A stretch of DNA of 64,000 bases, taken from NCBI GenBank assembly GCA_964559125.1, contig CAZLGW010000022.1, positions 33,385 through 97,384 on the forward strand, given 5' to 3'. This DNA comes from Ravibacter sp964559125. Its GTDB lineage: Bacteria; Bacteroidota; Bacteroidia; Cytophagales; Spirosomataceae. A model generated the notes under the pieces. That model did no database searches. It was not told the origin of the DNA and saw nothing but the letters and a program-made list of their open reading frames with translations. How positions within the stretch are numbered: the first letter of the stretch is position 1; each line of letters starts with the position of its first letter. Shown here in pieces: positions 54,023-63,145 of this stretch. Made by a program: the position numbers and the translations under genes.

Positions 54023-55495
54023 ATGAAAAGATTTATACCTTTTATCCTGATTATGTTTGCTGCCCCAGCCTCCGGGAGCGATTTTACAATGCCTCCGGGA
54101 TTTCCGGAATTGTATAACCAGGCTTTCAGCCTGGAAATTGTCCGGGCCAGACCCGGTATTGCCGCCCTGCCTCCCGGTGGCCCCTTCAGGGTTTATCTTG
54201 AAAATTACGTTGAATTTATCGAAATACTGAACAGCAGCAGCGAAAACGAATTTAACAAGGCCTCTTCCAATGAAGCTATCAGGCTGGCTGCTATTGAAAC
54301 CCTGGATCCACACTCCCCATACAACAGGTTTCTTCGTGCCGAGATCCTTACACAATGGGCGGTATTAAAGCTGAAATTCGGTAAGGGGACAAAAGGGGCA
54401 TACGGCCTTATCCAGGCCTATAAATTGATATCTGTCAATCAGAAAGAATTTCCCGCCTTTATACCTCATTATAAATCACTGGGTAACATCCATGTGCTCA
54501 TCGGATCTGTTCCGGAGAATTACAAATGGGCTTTGAAACTCCTGGGAATAAGAGGTAACATCAACGACGGGTTTTCGGAACTGGAAAAGGCAACAAGAGA
54601 TGAAATATGGGGAAACGAGGCGTTGTATTGCTCACTGTTCCTCAAAGCCTTTACTGCCCGGTTCGATGAAAGGGATAACCAGACCCTGATCAACTATGTC
54701 AATGCCAGGCCGGGAGACCTGAATGCCCGGTTTTTAGGCGCCTCTATCTCACTTCGTACCCAACAGGCCGCTCAATGTCTGAGAATCCTTAACGGTGTCC
54801 CGTCCGGCAGTACATTTCTGAAATACCCGGTTTTTCATTTGCACAAAGGTGACGCCTACCTGGCGGCAGGTGATTATGACCGGGCTGTCGGCGCATACCA
54901 AAGCTATTTACATAGCGCCAGGGGAAAAATCTACATTAAGGACACCCATCTTAAACTCTATTATGCCTACCGGTTGTCCGGAAGCAGCGAAAAATCTTTC
55001 CATCACTTCAAGATGATCCCCCAGTCGGGCAGCACTGGTTCCGATCTTGATAGAAATGCAGCTAAAGTTTATCAACTCATCAGCAATGAGATCCCCGGAA
55101 AAGAGCTGTTGCAAGCCAGAATAGCCCTGGAAGGAGGATATTATCAGGAGGCTTCCAGATACCTGAAACAACTTCAGCCCCCTTCTTCAGGTAGCGAGTG
55201 GCTAAGCGAGTACCATTTTCTGACAGGGGTCTGTAGCCATAAACACGGTCAACTGGCGGAAGCGGAATCCCACCTTATGAAAGCCCTCGCGATCAGCAGT
55301 AAAGCCGATTGGAATTCCGGAACCGCCAATGCTTCATTGCACCTGGGATACGTGTACCGATCCGGGAAACAACCCGCCCGCGCCAAGGCTTATTTTGAGA
55401 AAGCCCTGTCCTGTAAAACGCATGAATTAAAAAATACGGTCGATATCAAAGCTCGTGCAGCATTGGAGGAATTAAAATCAAACACGTCGTCATAA
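54023..55495 (+). CDS. Exported TPR-repeat protein of unknown function
   Basis: 490 residues from the ATG at 54023, directly after the SDR stop codon. Signal peptide (MKRFIPFILIMFAAPASGS). The mature part consists of helical repeats with TPR character, clearest at HLHKGDAYLAAGDYDRAVGA, GVCSHKHGQLAEAESHLMKA and HLGYVYRSGKQPARAKAYFE. Lacks a catalytic motif; such proteins usually scaffold others in the periplasm. It lies between the SDR and desaturase genes, so it may tie the cassette together. Confidence 0.78.
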   Translation: MKRFIPFILIMFAAPASGSDFTMPPGFPELYNQAFSLEIVRARPGIAALPPGGPFRVYLENYVEFIEILNSSSENEFNKASSNEAIRLAAIETLDPHSPYNRFLRAEILTQWAVLKLKFGKGTKGAYGLIQAYKLISVNQKEFPAFIPHYKSLGNIHVLIGSVPENYKWALKLLGIRGNINDGFSELEKATRDEIWGNEALYCSLFLKAFTARFDERDNQTLINYVNARPGDLNARFLGASISLRTQQAAQCLRILNGVPSGSTFLKYPVFHLHKGDAYLAAGDYDRAVGAYQSYLHSARGKIYIKDTHLKLYYAYRLSGSSEKSFHHFKMIPQSGSTGSDLDRNAAKVYQLISNEIPGKELLQARIALEGGYYQEASRYLKQLQPPSSGSEWLSEYHFLTGVCSHKHGQLAEAESHLMKALAISSKADWNSGTANASLHLGYVYRSGKQPARAKAYFEKALSCKTHELKNTVDIKARAALEELKSNTSS

Positions 55496-55566
55496 GAGGC
55501 ATGAATAGTATATTAAATGCTATAAAACTACTAACTCTATAGATTAAATATATAAATTATTTTATT

Positions 55567-56397
55567 ATGAAATTTACAGAAACTACCATCTACTATGAGA
55601 TCGTCATTTTACTGACTGTCTTCAGTTTGGCCGAATATATTGGCGGCGTATTTAAAAGTAAAAGCTGGAATAAAAATGAATGGCATATTACGGTAGCCGG
55701 TTTACTGATGTCCAGTGTTATCACCCGCCCGTTGAGCTTTATTTTTACGACTTATATCCTGCAATATTTCTTTTCGGGTTATGCCAATTACTTTGAGGAG
55801 GTCAGTTTCTGGCTCGGATTTCTCATTGTGACGCTTCTTGAGGATTTTACCCAATACTGGTGGCACAGGGCGGCCCATACCTACGAATGGCTATGGAAGG
55901 GACATCGCGTACATCACTCCGCCCCGGAGATGAGTGTTCTTCTTTCCGGACGCAACTCCTGGGTATACCTGCTTCTTTTTCCTTCCCGCCTGGTCTCTGC
56001 TACGTTGATCTTTCTTGGATTCGGGCAGGCCTTTCTGGTAGGCTATTTTCTGAAATTACTGATCGGGATCGCTTCGCATTCTCCATACCCGTGGGATAAG
56101 CCCTTATACAAAATCAAATGGCTACACCCGGTAATGTGGATAGTAGAACGGATTATTTCTACTCCGGCCACCCACCATGCGCACCACGCCGCGCACGACC
56201 GCGACGGTGTGGGAGTGGTAAACGGCAATTACGGGAACATGTATTTTATATGGGATGTGATTTTCGGAACGGCGCATATCACTAGAAAGTTTCCTGAGCA
56301 ATACGGAATCGAGGACTACCATCAGGAACCCTGGTATGTACAATTGGGGTACCCTATTTTCAAATCAAAGGATGAGCGCAGTGAAATGTCGAAATAA
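55567..56397 (+). CDS. Sterol desaturase/fatty-acid hydroxylase family membrane protein
   Basis: 276 residues with four to five spans and the family histidine clusters HRAAH, HRVHH and HAHHAAHD, which bind a di-iron centre used for hydroxylation or desaturation of lipid chains, carotenoids or sterol-like compounds. It is the last gene of the repeat-flanked cassette, 71 bp after the TPR-like gene in AT-rich DNA. The exact substrate cannot be told from sequence. Confidence 0.88.
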   Translation: MKFTETTIYYEIVILLTVFSLAEYIGGVFKSKSWNKNEWHITVAGLLMSSVITRPLSFIFTTYILQYFFSGYANYFEEVSFWLGFLIVTLLEDFTQYWWHRAAHTYEWLWKGHRVHHSAPEMSVLLSGRNSWVYLLLFPSRLVSATLIFLGFGQAFLVGYFLKLLIGIASHSPYPWDKPLYKIKWLHPVMWIVERIISTPATHHAHHAAHDRDGVGVVNGNYGNMYFIWDVIFGTAHITRKFPEQYGIEDYHQEPWYVQLGYPIFKSKDERSEMSK

Positions 56398-56463
56398 GAT
56401 GTAAAAGACGACTATATAGCTTAGATAAATGATAGGCGTCTGCATCAGGTGAGCCTTTTTCAT

Positions 56464-56571
56464 CTTCCAGGTACTTACCGCCGAATCACCCCGAAAGGAA
56501 TCCAGGTGTTCCCAGACCTTCATAAAAATTTCCCGGGCAGCATCGTCGGCAACATCGGCATCTCCATTGAA
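56464..56571 (-). pseudogene. ECF sigma factor fragment (region 2)
   Basis: Between the desaturase and the TPR gene, the minus strand reads in one frame NGDADVADDAAREIFMKVWE followed by HLDSFRGDSAVSTWK, the classic DAEDLxQEIFLKVWEHLDSF pattern of sigma region 2. After this the frame runs out of homology (MKKAHLMQ). The fragment is about 36 codons long, begins exactly where the direct repeat ends (56571) and has no region 4. It must be the remnant of a destroyed sigma gene. Confidence 0.7.
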
Positions 56572-56723
56572 TTTGATTATTCCATATATACCGAGCCGGG
56601 AGGGGTAGCACCGGCGTTGGAAAATGCTGTTTGGATGCGGGGCGCAAGTTCAGCGGCCTCACTACGCCGGTTGGCAGCTTCAAGGCTCTCCTGAAGCCCC
56701 CTCAGCGACCAGCCGTTGCCGGG
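56571..56723. repeat. Direct repeat copy 2: native 3' end of the TPR gene
   Basis: This copy is continuous with the intact TPR gene on the minus strand, so it is the source and copy 1 (52953-53105) the duplicate. The left edge at 56571 coincides with the start of the sigma-factor fragment, so the boundary is a recombination junction in both copies. Recombination between the copies would remove the whole SDR-TPR-desaturase cassette. Confidence 0.88.
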
Positions 56724-58283
56724 GCTTTTGGCCAGGTCGGCCCGGTAGACCTCCGCCGCACGGTCGTGCCGCCCTTCACGCAGGAGGTAGGCCCCCAGGA
56801 ATTGCCTTGACGGAACCGGCCAGTCCTTGGGTTCGGTATGGATCAGGCTGTCTTCCAGTTGAACCGCCTTTTCCATTGCGTCAAGCGCCTCTCCGGGTTT
56901 TTGCCGGGCGTAAAGGATGATGCCGTCCAACAGCGCCTCTGCTATCTTCCCGGTTTGTCCGGTAGAATTAAAGGGGATCCGCCGGGTTTTAAGCGTTGGG
57001 TCGGATAGCTTTTCCCGGAGCTGAGCCAGGTGCCCGGCCGCTCCCGGGATGTCGCCGGTATATACGCTTGCCAGGCCCCTGGCGAAATGTGACAATAAGC
57101 GCGCATAGGCCCAATCATCCGGGACAGGCGTGGTATCGTCGAGAATTTCATTCCATTTTCCCAGCCGCACACGGGTCATCACCGGCAACATGAACAGATA
57201 TTGATCGTAGGTGTTCGCAGGCGAAGGTGCCACGCTTTTCCGGGCCATACCGGCGTAGCGGATGGCTTCATCGTACATACCCCCGGTAAAGGCACAGTAG
57301 GTTTGCACGGCGAAATAATGGGAAGAAGCGGTATTAAGCCCCAGATGCTTTGCGTGCCGGTCGTATACGACCAGGTTGCTGTCCGCTTTGATATTTACTG
57401 CAACTCCCAGGGGATACAGGCCGTTGCGCTCGTATTCATGGCTCGCCATATGGACCATGTGCGGCACGCCGGGCATCAGGTCTTTCAGTATATGAGCGCT
57501 TTCCAGCGCAACTTCAGGCCGGCGCGACGCTTCCGTCAGGTGAATGTAATAATGCAGCGCAGCCGGGTGTTCCGGGTTGTTGCGGAGCACATCGGTGGTA
57601 TATCCGATCAACTCGGGTGTCCACGGCCTGGAGGTGCCGTCAGGGCTCCAGAAATCCCAGGGGTGTATGAGCATGACTGCATCGACGAAAAGGATTTTGG
57701 CCTCATCGTCCATGCCTGCAAGCGATTTCATCGCCTCCGCGTAGGCAGCGTTCAGCGCGGCACGGTCCCTGTCGCCGGGGTCGTCGGAATAGCGTTTGTT
57801 CATCGCCGCGATAAGGCGCACTTCATTTGCAGGAGATTTCACTGCTTTCCGGTTCATTTGGGCCAATACCTCCCGGAGGCCGGCCGGTTTGGTATAAAGG
57901 TGGGCAGCGTTGTAATAAGGCCCCATTGAAAGCGCCTGACCCCAATAGGCCATGGCGTTGTCGGGATCAAACCGTGCCGACTCCTTAAAGGAGGCTACGG
58001 CTTCCTTAAAATGATATCCGTAATAAAGACTGAGTCCCTGGTCGAAAAAGAACTGGGAGCTGTCTGATCCGGTTGCTACCGGATAGGAATGGTTGCCCCA
58101 TCCCGGGAGAGCTACTATGTAACGGCCTTCTTCCGACAACCCTATTTCCCCACCGGTCACCGTCCCGCACATGGTTATGGCAGAAATATCAGGAGGATCT
58201 GCGGGTGTGGTTCTGAACGACTGGAGATACGTAACGCCCGCTGCCGGCAGGATCAATGAAACGATTGGAAGAAGCAGTTTCAT
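56577..58283 (-). CDS. Exported TPR-repeat protein (large)
   Basis: 568 residues. Signal peptide (MKLLLPIVSLILPAAGVTYL). TPR units are clear at YYGYHFKEAVASFKESARFD and AYLLREGRHDRAAEVYRADL; between them a long helical region contains ALHYYIHLTEASRRPEVALE and MVHMASHEYERNGLYPLGVA, which recurs in a family of secreted TPR proteins of unknown role. A His/Glu-rich HMASHEYE stretch might bind metal. The last 49 codons are duplicated upstream at 52953. Confidence 0.8.
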   Translation of the reverse strand: MKLLLPIVSLILPAAGVTYLQSFRTTPADPPDISAITMCGTVTGGEIGLSEEGRYIVALPGWGNHSYPVATGSDSSQFFFDQGLSLYYGYHFKEAVASFKESARFDPDNAMAYWGQALSMGPYYNAAHLYTKPAGLREVLAQMNRKAVKSPANEVRLIAAMNKRYSDDPGDRDRAALNAAYAEAMKSLAGMDDEAKILFVDAVMLIHPWDFWSPDGTSRPWTPELIGYTTDVLRNNPEHPAALHYYIHLTEASRRPEVALESAHILKDLMPGVPHMVHMASHEYERNGLYPLGVAVNIKADSNLVVYDRHAKHLGLNTASSHYFAVQTYCAFTGGMYDEAIRYAGMARKSVAPSPANTYDQYLFMLPVMTRVRLGKWNEILDDTTPVPDDWAYARLLSHFARGLASVYTGDIPGAAGHLAQLREKLSDPTLKTRRIPFNSTGQTGKIAEALLDGIILYARQKPGEALDAMEKAVQLEDSLIHTEPKDWPVPSRQFLGAYLLREGRHDRAAEVYRADLAKSPGNGWSLRGLQESLEAANRRSEAAELAPRIQTAFSNAGATPPGSVYME

Positions 58284-58523
58284 AGCGATAATCTTAAATG
58301 AGACGGTTGCTTACCAATCATAAATATAGAGGGAATTGGGGAGATATGCCACTTCGAAGGCTTCTTCCGTTTCATTATGTTCACACCCGCACAAATAGTG
58401 TTCGTTTTCGGACAGTAGCAGACCTTCTGTTGCTTTAATGTAGTTAATTATCAATCTTTTATACTGATGGTATGAATATTGGTATCAAGAACTGGAAGTG
58501 TGAAAATGAAAAAATCAGCGTGT

Positions 58524-60923
58524 ATGTTCAAAAATTATTTCAAAACTACATTCAGAAATCTTATACGGAACAAGGTTTATTCCTTTATCAACATTGCAGG
58601 TCTGAGCACCGGTCTTACCTGTGCCATGCTTATTATGCTTTATGTAAAAGATGAGATAAGCTTTGACAGGTTTCACAAAAATGCAGACAACATTTACCGG
58701 ATCGGGTCAAAGATGAAGATGGCTGACGGAGAACAGGAAACGGGTATTACCGGCTGGTTACCGGGGCCTCGGTTTGCGCAAAACGTTCCGGGCATAAAAG
58801 CCTTTTCGCGCATGCAGCAATATGCACAAGACACAAAAATAGGAGCAGAAGTGCAGGTACAAGACCTTTTTCGTGTGGACGCCGATTTTTTTTCTGTATT
58901 TACCTTCCCGCTGATAAGCGGCAACCCCAAAACATGCCTGTTAGATCCTTATTCTATTGTACTTTCGGAAGATGCATCAAAAAAACATTTTGGTACGGCC
59001 GATGCTGTTGGTAAGACTGTAATGTTGAAAGATGACACCATATTTGTTCCTTACAAAGTAACCGCTGTTGCAAAAAACTGTCCTCAAAATTCTTCCATCA
59101 GATTTAGCGCTTTAACACCCATCAGGCTATCAGATGAAGATGCAAAAAACAATATGAACTGGTTTAATTCTTTTTTAAATACGTTTGTCGTACTTGATGA
59201 CAATGCAAACCGGCAAACGGTTGAAATGCAGATGCAAAGCTTTTATGAAAAGGATGCCAGACTTGCATTTGATGAACTTACAAAGAAATATGGTGGTATT
59301 GTGGAAGAAATGGGCTCCTATTTTCTACAGCCCTTCACCGATATGCATCTAAGTACAAACCTGCCGCCTGGAAACGGGTTAAGCGGTGGCAGCAACCCTA
59401 TGTATTCATACATACTCTCGGGCATAGCTCTATTCGTATTATTTATTGCATGCATCAATTTTGTGAACCTCGCAGTCGCACGTTCGGTTAAACGCGCCAG
59501 AGAAATAGGTATTCGAAAAGTAGTGGGCGGCGACAGAAAACAGCTCATCATGCAGTTTCTCGGCGAGTCATTTTTTTTATGTGCCATTGCTTTTGCCCTC
59601 GCCATTTTGTTAGTACCGTTGCTGTTGCCTTTATTTAGCGGGCTTACCAATAAAACATTATCTGTTTCTTATCTGGCTGATACAAAGCTGGTAGCAGGTT
59701 ACCTTCTGCTTTTGATTGTTACCGGTTTGCTGGCTGGTTTTTATCCTTCATTGTTATTATCCGGTTACAACCCGGTGGAAACTTTATACAGCCGGTTTAA
59801 CATTTCCGGTAAAAACTATTTACAAAAATCGCTGGTAGTGCTGCAGTTTACACTGGCTTCTTTTTTAATTATCGCCACGCTTACTATTTATAACCAGTTT
59901 GATTTCCTTACTAATGCAGATTTAGGATATGATGACAGCAATTTTGTAGAGGTGCATCAATATGACGTTTCACATACAAAAGCATCAGTATTTAAGACTG
60001 CGCTTTTAAAGAACCCCGACATTGCAGGTGTAAGTGCTAAAAACAGTGGCTCAAATACTACCGGAGCGAAATTGAGCAATGATTCTGTGATACAATTCCG
60101 GTACGAAACAATAGACGAGTCATTCCTCCCCGAATTTAAGATCCCGATTGTTGAGGGGAGGAATTTTTCATCCAGTGTTCCTTCTGATGCAAACAACTCT
60201 GTATTGGTAAATGAAGCATTTGTAAAACAGGCAGGATGGAAAGAGCCAATTGGCGAAACTGTGAATTTCTGGTATAGGGATAGCGACGCAATATACCATG
60301 TAGTGGGTGTAGTGAAGAACTATCATTACGCGCCGCTGAACGAAGAGATTGGACCGCAGCTTTTCACAATGAGGGATAAGAATAATTACGGAGTATTTTA
60401 TATAAAAATAAAACCAGAGAAAACCAGTGAAAGCCTGGCTTTTATACAACATACATTTACAGAGTTTTTCCCGATAAGCCCATACGCATATACTTTTAAA
60501 GATGAGGAGAACAAACGACAGTATGATGATATTTCCAGGTGGAAGCAGATCCTTTTATTTGGTGCAGCACTCACTATTATCATTTCATGTGTCGGCTTGT
60601 TTAGCTTGTCAGTTTTATCGGCTGAAAAAAGAACGAAAGAGATAGGTATACGCAAAGTATTAGGCGCTTCGGTAAATAATGTGGTCACTATCTTATCCAG
60701 AGATTTTATAAAGCTGGTTGTAATTGCATTGCTAATCGCATCACCGCCTGCATACCTGGCTGCCGCCAGTTGGCTGCAGAATTTCCCCTACAGGGTTACG
60801 TTAAGCTGGTGGTTTTTTGCCATAACTGCATGCTTGGTTATTGTGATTGCATTGGCAACGGTAAGCTTCCAGGCGATCAAAGCTGCGATGGCAAATCCGG
60901 TAAAGAGCTTGAGAGCGGAATAA
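58524..60923 (+). CDS. FtsX/MacB-type ABC transporter permease
   Basis: 799 residues from ATG 58524 (MFKNYFKTTFRNLIRNKVYS), the usual family opening; ATG 58506 or TTG 58479 would add up to 15 residues. One N-terminal span, a large periplasmic MacB core, three central spans (ILSGIALFVLFIACINFVNL region), a second core and three C-terminal spans, giving the double-FtsX layout. No ATPase gene is adjacent, so it must use one from elsewhere. Codon use is clearly AT-richer than the flanking genes, suggesting acquisition. Confidence 0.88.
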   Translation: MFKNYFKTTFRNLIRNKVYSFINIAGLSTGLTCAMLIMLYVKDEISFDRFHKNADNIYRIGSKMKMADGEQETGITGWLPGPRFAQNVPGIKAFSRMQQYAQDTKIGAEVQVQDLFRVDADFFSVFTFPLISGNPKTCLLDPYSIVLSEDASKKHFGTADAVGKTVMLKDDTIFVPYKVTAVAKNCPQNSSIRFSALTPIRLSDEDAKNNMNWFNSFLNTFVVLDDNANRQTVEMQMQSFYEKDARLAFDELTKKYGGIVEEMGSYFLQPFTDMHLSTNLPPGNGLSGGSNPMYSYILSGIALFVLFIACINFVNLAVARSVKRAREIGIRKVVGGDRKQLIMQFLGESFFLCAIAFALAILLVPLLLPLFSGLTNKTLSVSYLADTKLVAGYLLLLIVTGLLAGFYPSLLLSGYNPVETLYSRFNISGKNYLQKSLVVLQFTLASFLIIATLTIYNQFDFLTNADLGYDDSNFVEVHQYDVSHTKASVFKTALLKNPDIAGVSAKNSGSNTTGAKLSNDSVIQFRYETIDESFLPEFKIPIVEGRNFSSSVPSDANNSVLVNEAFVKQAGWKEPIGETVNFWYRDSDAIYHVVGVVKNYHYAPLNEEIGPQLFTMRDKNNYGVFYIKIKPEKTSESLAFIQHTFTEFFPISPYAYTFKDEENKRQYDDISRWKQILLFGAALTIIISCVGLFSLSVLSAEKRTKEIGIRKVLGASVNNVVTILSRDFIKLVVIALLIASPPAYLAAASWLQNFPYRVTLSWWFFAITACLVIVIALATVSFQAIKAAMANPVKSLRAE

Positions 60924-61036
60924 TAAAAGTTCGACCGGCTACGAAAAGAATTTCCGGAAACGTATGGGACGTATGCAAATATACTCGAAAAGAAATAGTT
61001 AATATTGCACAATCAACCGGACCTCCGACGCGGAGG

Positions 61037-61657
61037 ATGTACTCAAGCATTGAGATGTTGTTCAACACCTCCGACATACCAAACCAGGTTTCGCATGAGC
61101 AATTGTGGGAGAGGTTCCGTACAGGTGATAAAGAGGCTTTCGGACAGTTGGCACTCTACTACTACCAATTGCTGTATAACTATGGGCTCAAGCTGCACCG
61201 TGACGAGGACTTAATTTGCGATTGTATCCAGGAGCTGTACCTTGAACTCTGGGAGCGCCGTAGCTTTCTTTCCGGAACAGATTTCGTCAAAACCTACCTA
61301 CTCAAAGCCCTGAGGAACAAGATCATTAAAGAGAGTGTCCGACTGAAACGTTTCAAAGAACCACAAGATCTCCCTTTTCAATCTACATCCCATGCATCTG
61401 CTGAGTCCGATATTGTCCTGAAGGAAGAAGAAGCAGAGCAGGTAAACCAGCTAAACAGCTATCTGGACAAGCTTAGCAAACGTCAGCAGGAAATAGTATA
61501 CCTACGGTTTTACCAGGATCTTGGATTTGATGAAATATCCGAGGTTATGGGCCTTTCGCGTCAGAGCGTAGCTAATTTGCTTCATCGTACCCTGAAAAAA
61601 CTAAGAGAAGACTGGATTTTACTTCTGCTTATTTTATTTTCTCTCTTTTTTTATTGA
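61037..61657 (+). CDS. ECF RNA polymerase sigma factor, FecI-like (locus 3)
   Basis: 206 residues from the ATG at 61037; the frame is open for 267 bp more, but that stretch overlaps the permease gene. ATG 61055 is an alternative start. Region 2 (DEDLICDCIQELYLELWERR) and region 4 (LSKRQQEIVYLRFYQDLGFD, EISEVMGLSRQSVANLLHRT) are typical of this group; the sequence resembles the locus 1 sigma factor, including RQSVANLL. The hydrophobic tail (LLLLILFSLFFY) is unusual. A hairpin CCTCCG-ACG-CGGAGG abuts the ATG. Confidence 0.9.
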   Translation: MYSSIEMLFNTSDIPNQVSHEQLWERFRTGDKEAFGQLALYYYQLLYNYGLKLHRDEDLICDCIQELYLELWERRSFLSGTDFVKTYLLKALRNKIIKESVRLKRFKEPQDLPFQSTSHASAESDIVLKEEEAEQVNQLNSYLDKLSKRQQEIVYLRFYQDLGFDEISEVMGLSRQSVANLLHRTLKKLREDWILLLLILFSLFFY

Positions 61658-61684
61658 TAGCTAAAGGCCTCTTTTTCAGTCAAT

Positions 61685-61708
61685 AACAAAGTGTTTTCCT
61701 GCTTTGTT
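61685..61708 (+). terminator. Weak hairpin with T-run after the locus 3 sigma gene
   Basis: Stem AACAAAG / CTTTGTT (7 bp) with a 10-nt loop and a short run of T afterwards. It lies 28 bp past the sigma stop codon and about 100 bp before the FecR start. The stem is AT-rich, so it could reduce rather than block read-through. Confidence 0.3.
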
Positions 61709-61805
61709 TTAAAATAATTGAAATTTTTTGGTTATAAAATGCTGTGAAGCGGACTATAGGGGTGCTTTTGAATGCAACTAACCTATCGCATTGTCAGTTT
61801 CACCT

Positions 61806-62921
61806 ATGCCTGATTACAGTACCTATACTATTGAAGACCTGGTACGGGACTCCTACTTCCGGAGATCAGTCCTGCACCCGGATGCTGAATCCGATGAATT
61901 CTGGCAGTCCTGGGCTGCAGCCGCTCCCGACCGTCAGGAGCGATATGAAAAGGCCCGGATCATGGTGATTACCCTGCACAAAAGGTATGGGGCAAGCCTC
62001 CCCCGTGAAGTGGTGCTGCATAGAATTGAACAGCTTACCAGCCAACTGAACGATGAGGAAATAATTGAAAAAAGAGAAAGGCCTGTCCGGGAAAATTACT
62101 GGTGGCGGGCAGCGGCAGTCCTGGTAGTCGGACTGGGACTGTTCTGGTGGAATTATACCAGTACCTCCGATTCTGTAGTTTCCATCAGCGAGGCACAGCC
62201 GGCAGAAGAAGCGGTCAGCTCGTTAATTACCCGAATCAATCATACCGGTCATAACCAGACTTTTATATTGAGCGACAGTAGCATCGTAACGCTATCGCCG
62301 GGCAGTACGCTGCAATTCCCGGGAGATTTTACAGGAGCGACCCGGCAGGTAACGCTCACGGGCGATGCCTTTTTTGAGATCACTCCGCAGGCTAATCCAT
62401 TCCTGGTCTATGCCGGAGAAACAGTCACAAAAGTGCTGGGTACGCGTTTTAGAGTGACGGCTTTAGCAGAGGAAGACGCTGTCAGTGTAAGTGTAAAAAG
62501 TGGGAAAGTATCGGTTCACAGATCCAGCGAATTTGACCTTTCGGAAAGCACAGTACCTGGTCCCGGAATTGTGCTCACCTCGCATGAGCAGGTTGTGTTC
62601 AACCGCGTCGACCATATATTGGAAAAAGCGGCCCTTACGAACTTGGAGGTAATCGCTCCGAATACCGATTCGATGGAACAGGTATTTGACGATACACCTG
62701 TAAACGACGTATTCAGGGAATTGGTGCAACGCTACGGAATGGAGATCGAATTCGACGAAAATGTCTTCGCTTCCTGTCGTATCATCACCTTATTCAAAGA
62801 CGAAACGCTTATTGAACGTATCAACAGCATTTGCCAGGCTATTGATGCTACTTATGAACCTATCGCAGGAAAAGTCGTCATTTCAGGGAATGGGTGCAGG
62901 GTGCCCACTTCGGATGAATAA
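61806..62921 (+). CDS. FecR-family anti-sigma factor (locus 3)
   Basis: 371 residues from the ATG at 61806 (MPDYSTYTIEDLVRDSYFRR); the TTG at 61791 is not needed. Cytosolic part 1-95, membrane span (WWRAAAVLVVGLGLFWW), FecR domain (SDSSIVTLSPGSTLQFPGDF, QVTLTGDAFFEITPQANPF, VTKVLGTRFRVTALAEED) and C-terminal DUF4974 domain (DTPVNDVFRELVQRYGMEIE). It is very similar in layout to the locus 1 FecR. It lies 148 bp after the sigma gene and before a SusC gene. Confidence 0.93.
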   Translation: MPDYSTYTIEDLVRDSYFRRSVLHPDAESDEFWQSWAAAAPDRQERYEKARIMVITLHKRYGASLPREVVLHRIEQLTSQLNDEEIIEKRERPVRENYWWRAAAVLVVGLGLFWWNYTSTSDSVVSISEAQPAEEAVSSLITRINHTGHNQTFILSDSSIVTLSPGSTLQFPGDFTGATRQVTLTGDAFFEITPQANPFLVYAGETVTKVLGTRFRVTALAEEDAVSVSVKSGKVSVHRSSEFDLSESTVPGPGIVLTSHEQVVFNRVDHILEKAALTNLEVIAPNTDSMEQVFDDTPVNDVFRELVQRYGMEIEFDENVFASCRIITLFKDETLIERINSICQAIDATYEPIAGKVVISGNGCRVPTSDE

Positions 62922-63011
62922 TAGAAGCAGAATTTTTTGAATATTCCTTTAACCTCAACCTTTTTTACTGCCTATGAGCTAACTATTTCTTAAACCAATT
63001 CAAATCAAAAC

Positions 63012-63102
63012 GGGGTTGGTAGTGATTGCGCCACTGCCAACCCCTGCCCCGCGCGCTTGCATGCGTAAGCATCTTTGGAAAAAGATGAGCGGGATTTTTT
63101 TT
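63012..63102 (+). promoter_or_regulatory. Structured leader with hairpin and terminator-like element before susC (locus 3)
   Basis: Two structures in the 224-bp gap after fecR. First, GGGGTTGGTAGTG / CACTGCCAACCCC (63012-63044), a 13-bp stem with one G-T pair. Second, a branched element from CCCGC (63048) to GCGGG (63093), enclosing CATCTTT-GGAA-AAAGATG, followed directly by eight T residues (63095-63102). The second one looks like an intrinsic terminator or attenuator 43 bp before the SusC start. The pair could let susC be regulated separately from fecIR. Confidence 0.5.
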
Positions 63103-63145
63103 GCCTTCAACCCTAGTCAAGGTTCCAACAAAAACAGACAAAAAT

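Noticed and set aside
57201..57929. 242-codon plus-strand open frame opposite the large TPR gene
   Set aside because: No recognisable domain or signal, and the opposite strand holds a complete TPR protein with signal peptide.
60770..61036. N-terminal extension of the locus 3 sigma factor
   Set aside because: Overlaps the permease gene's end in another frame and has no sigma character; the start was placed at 61037.
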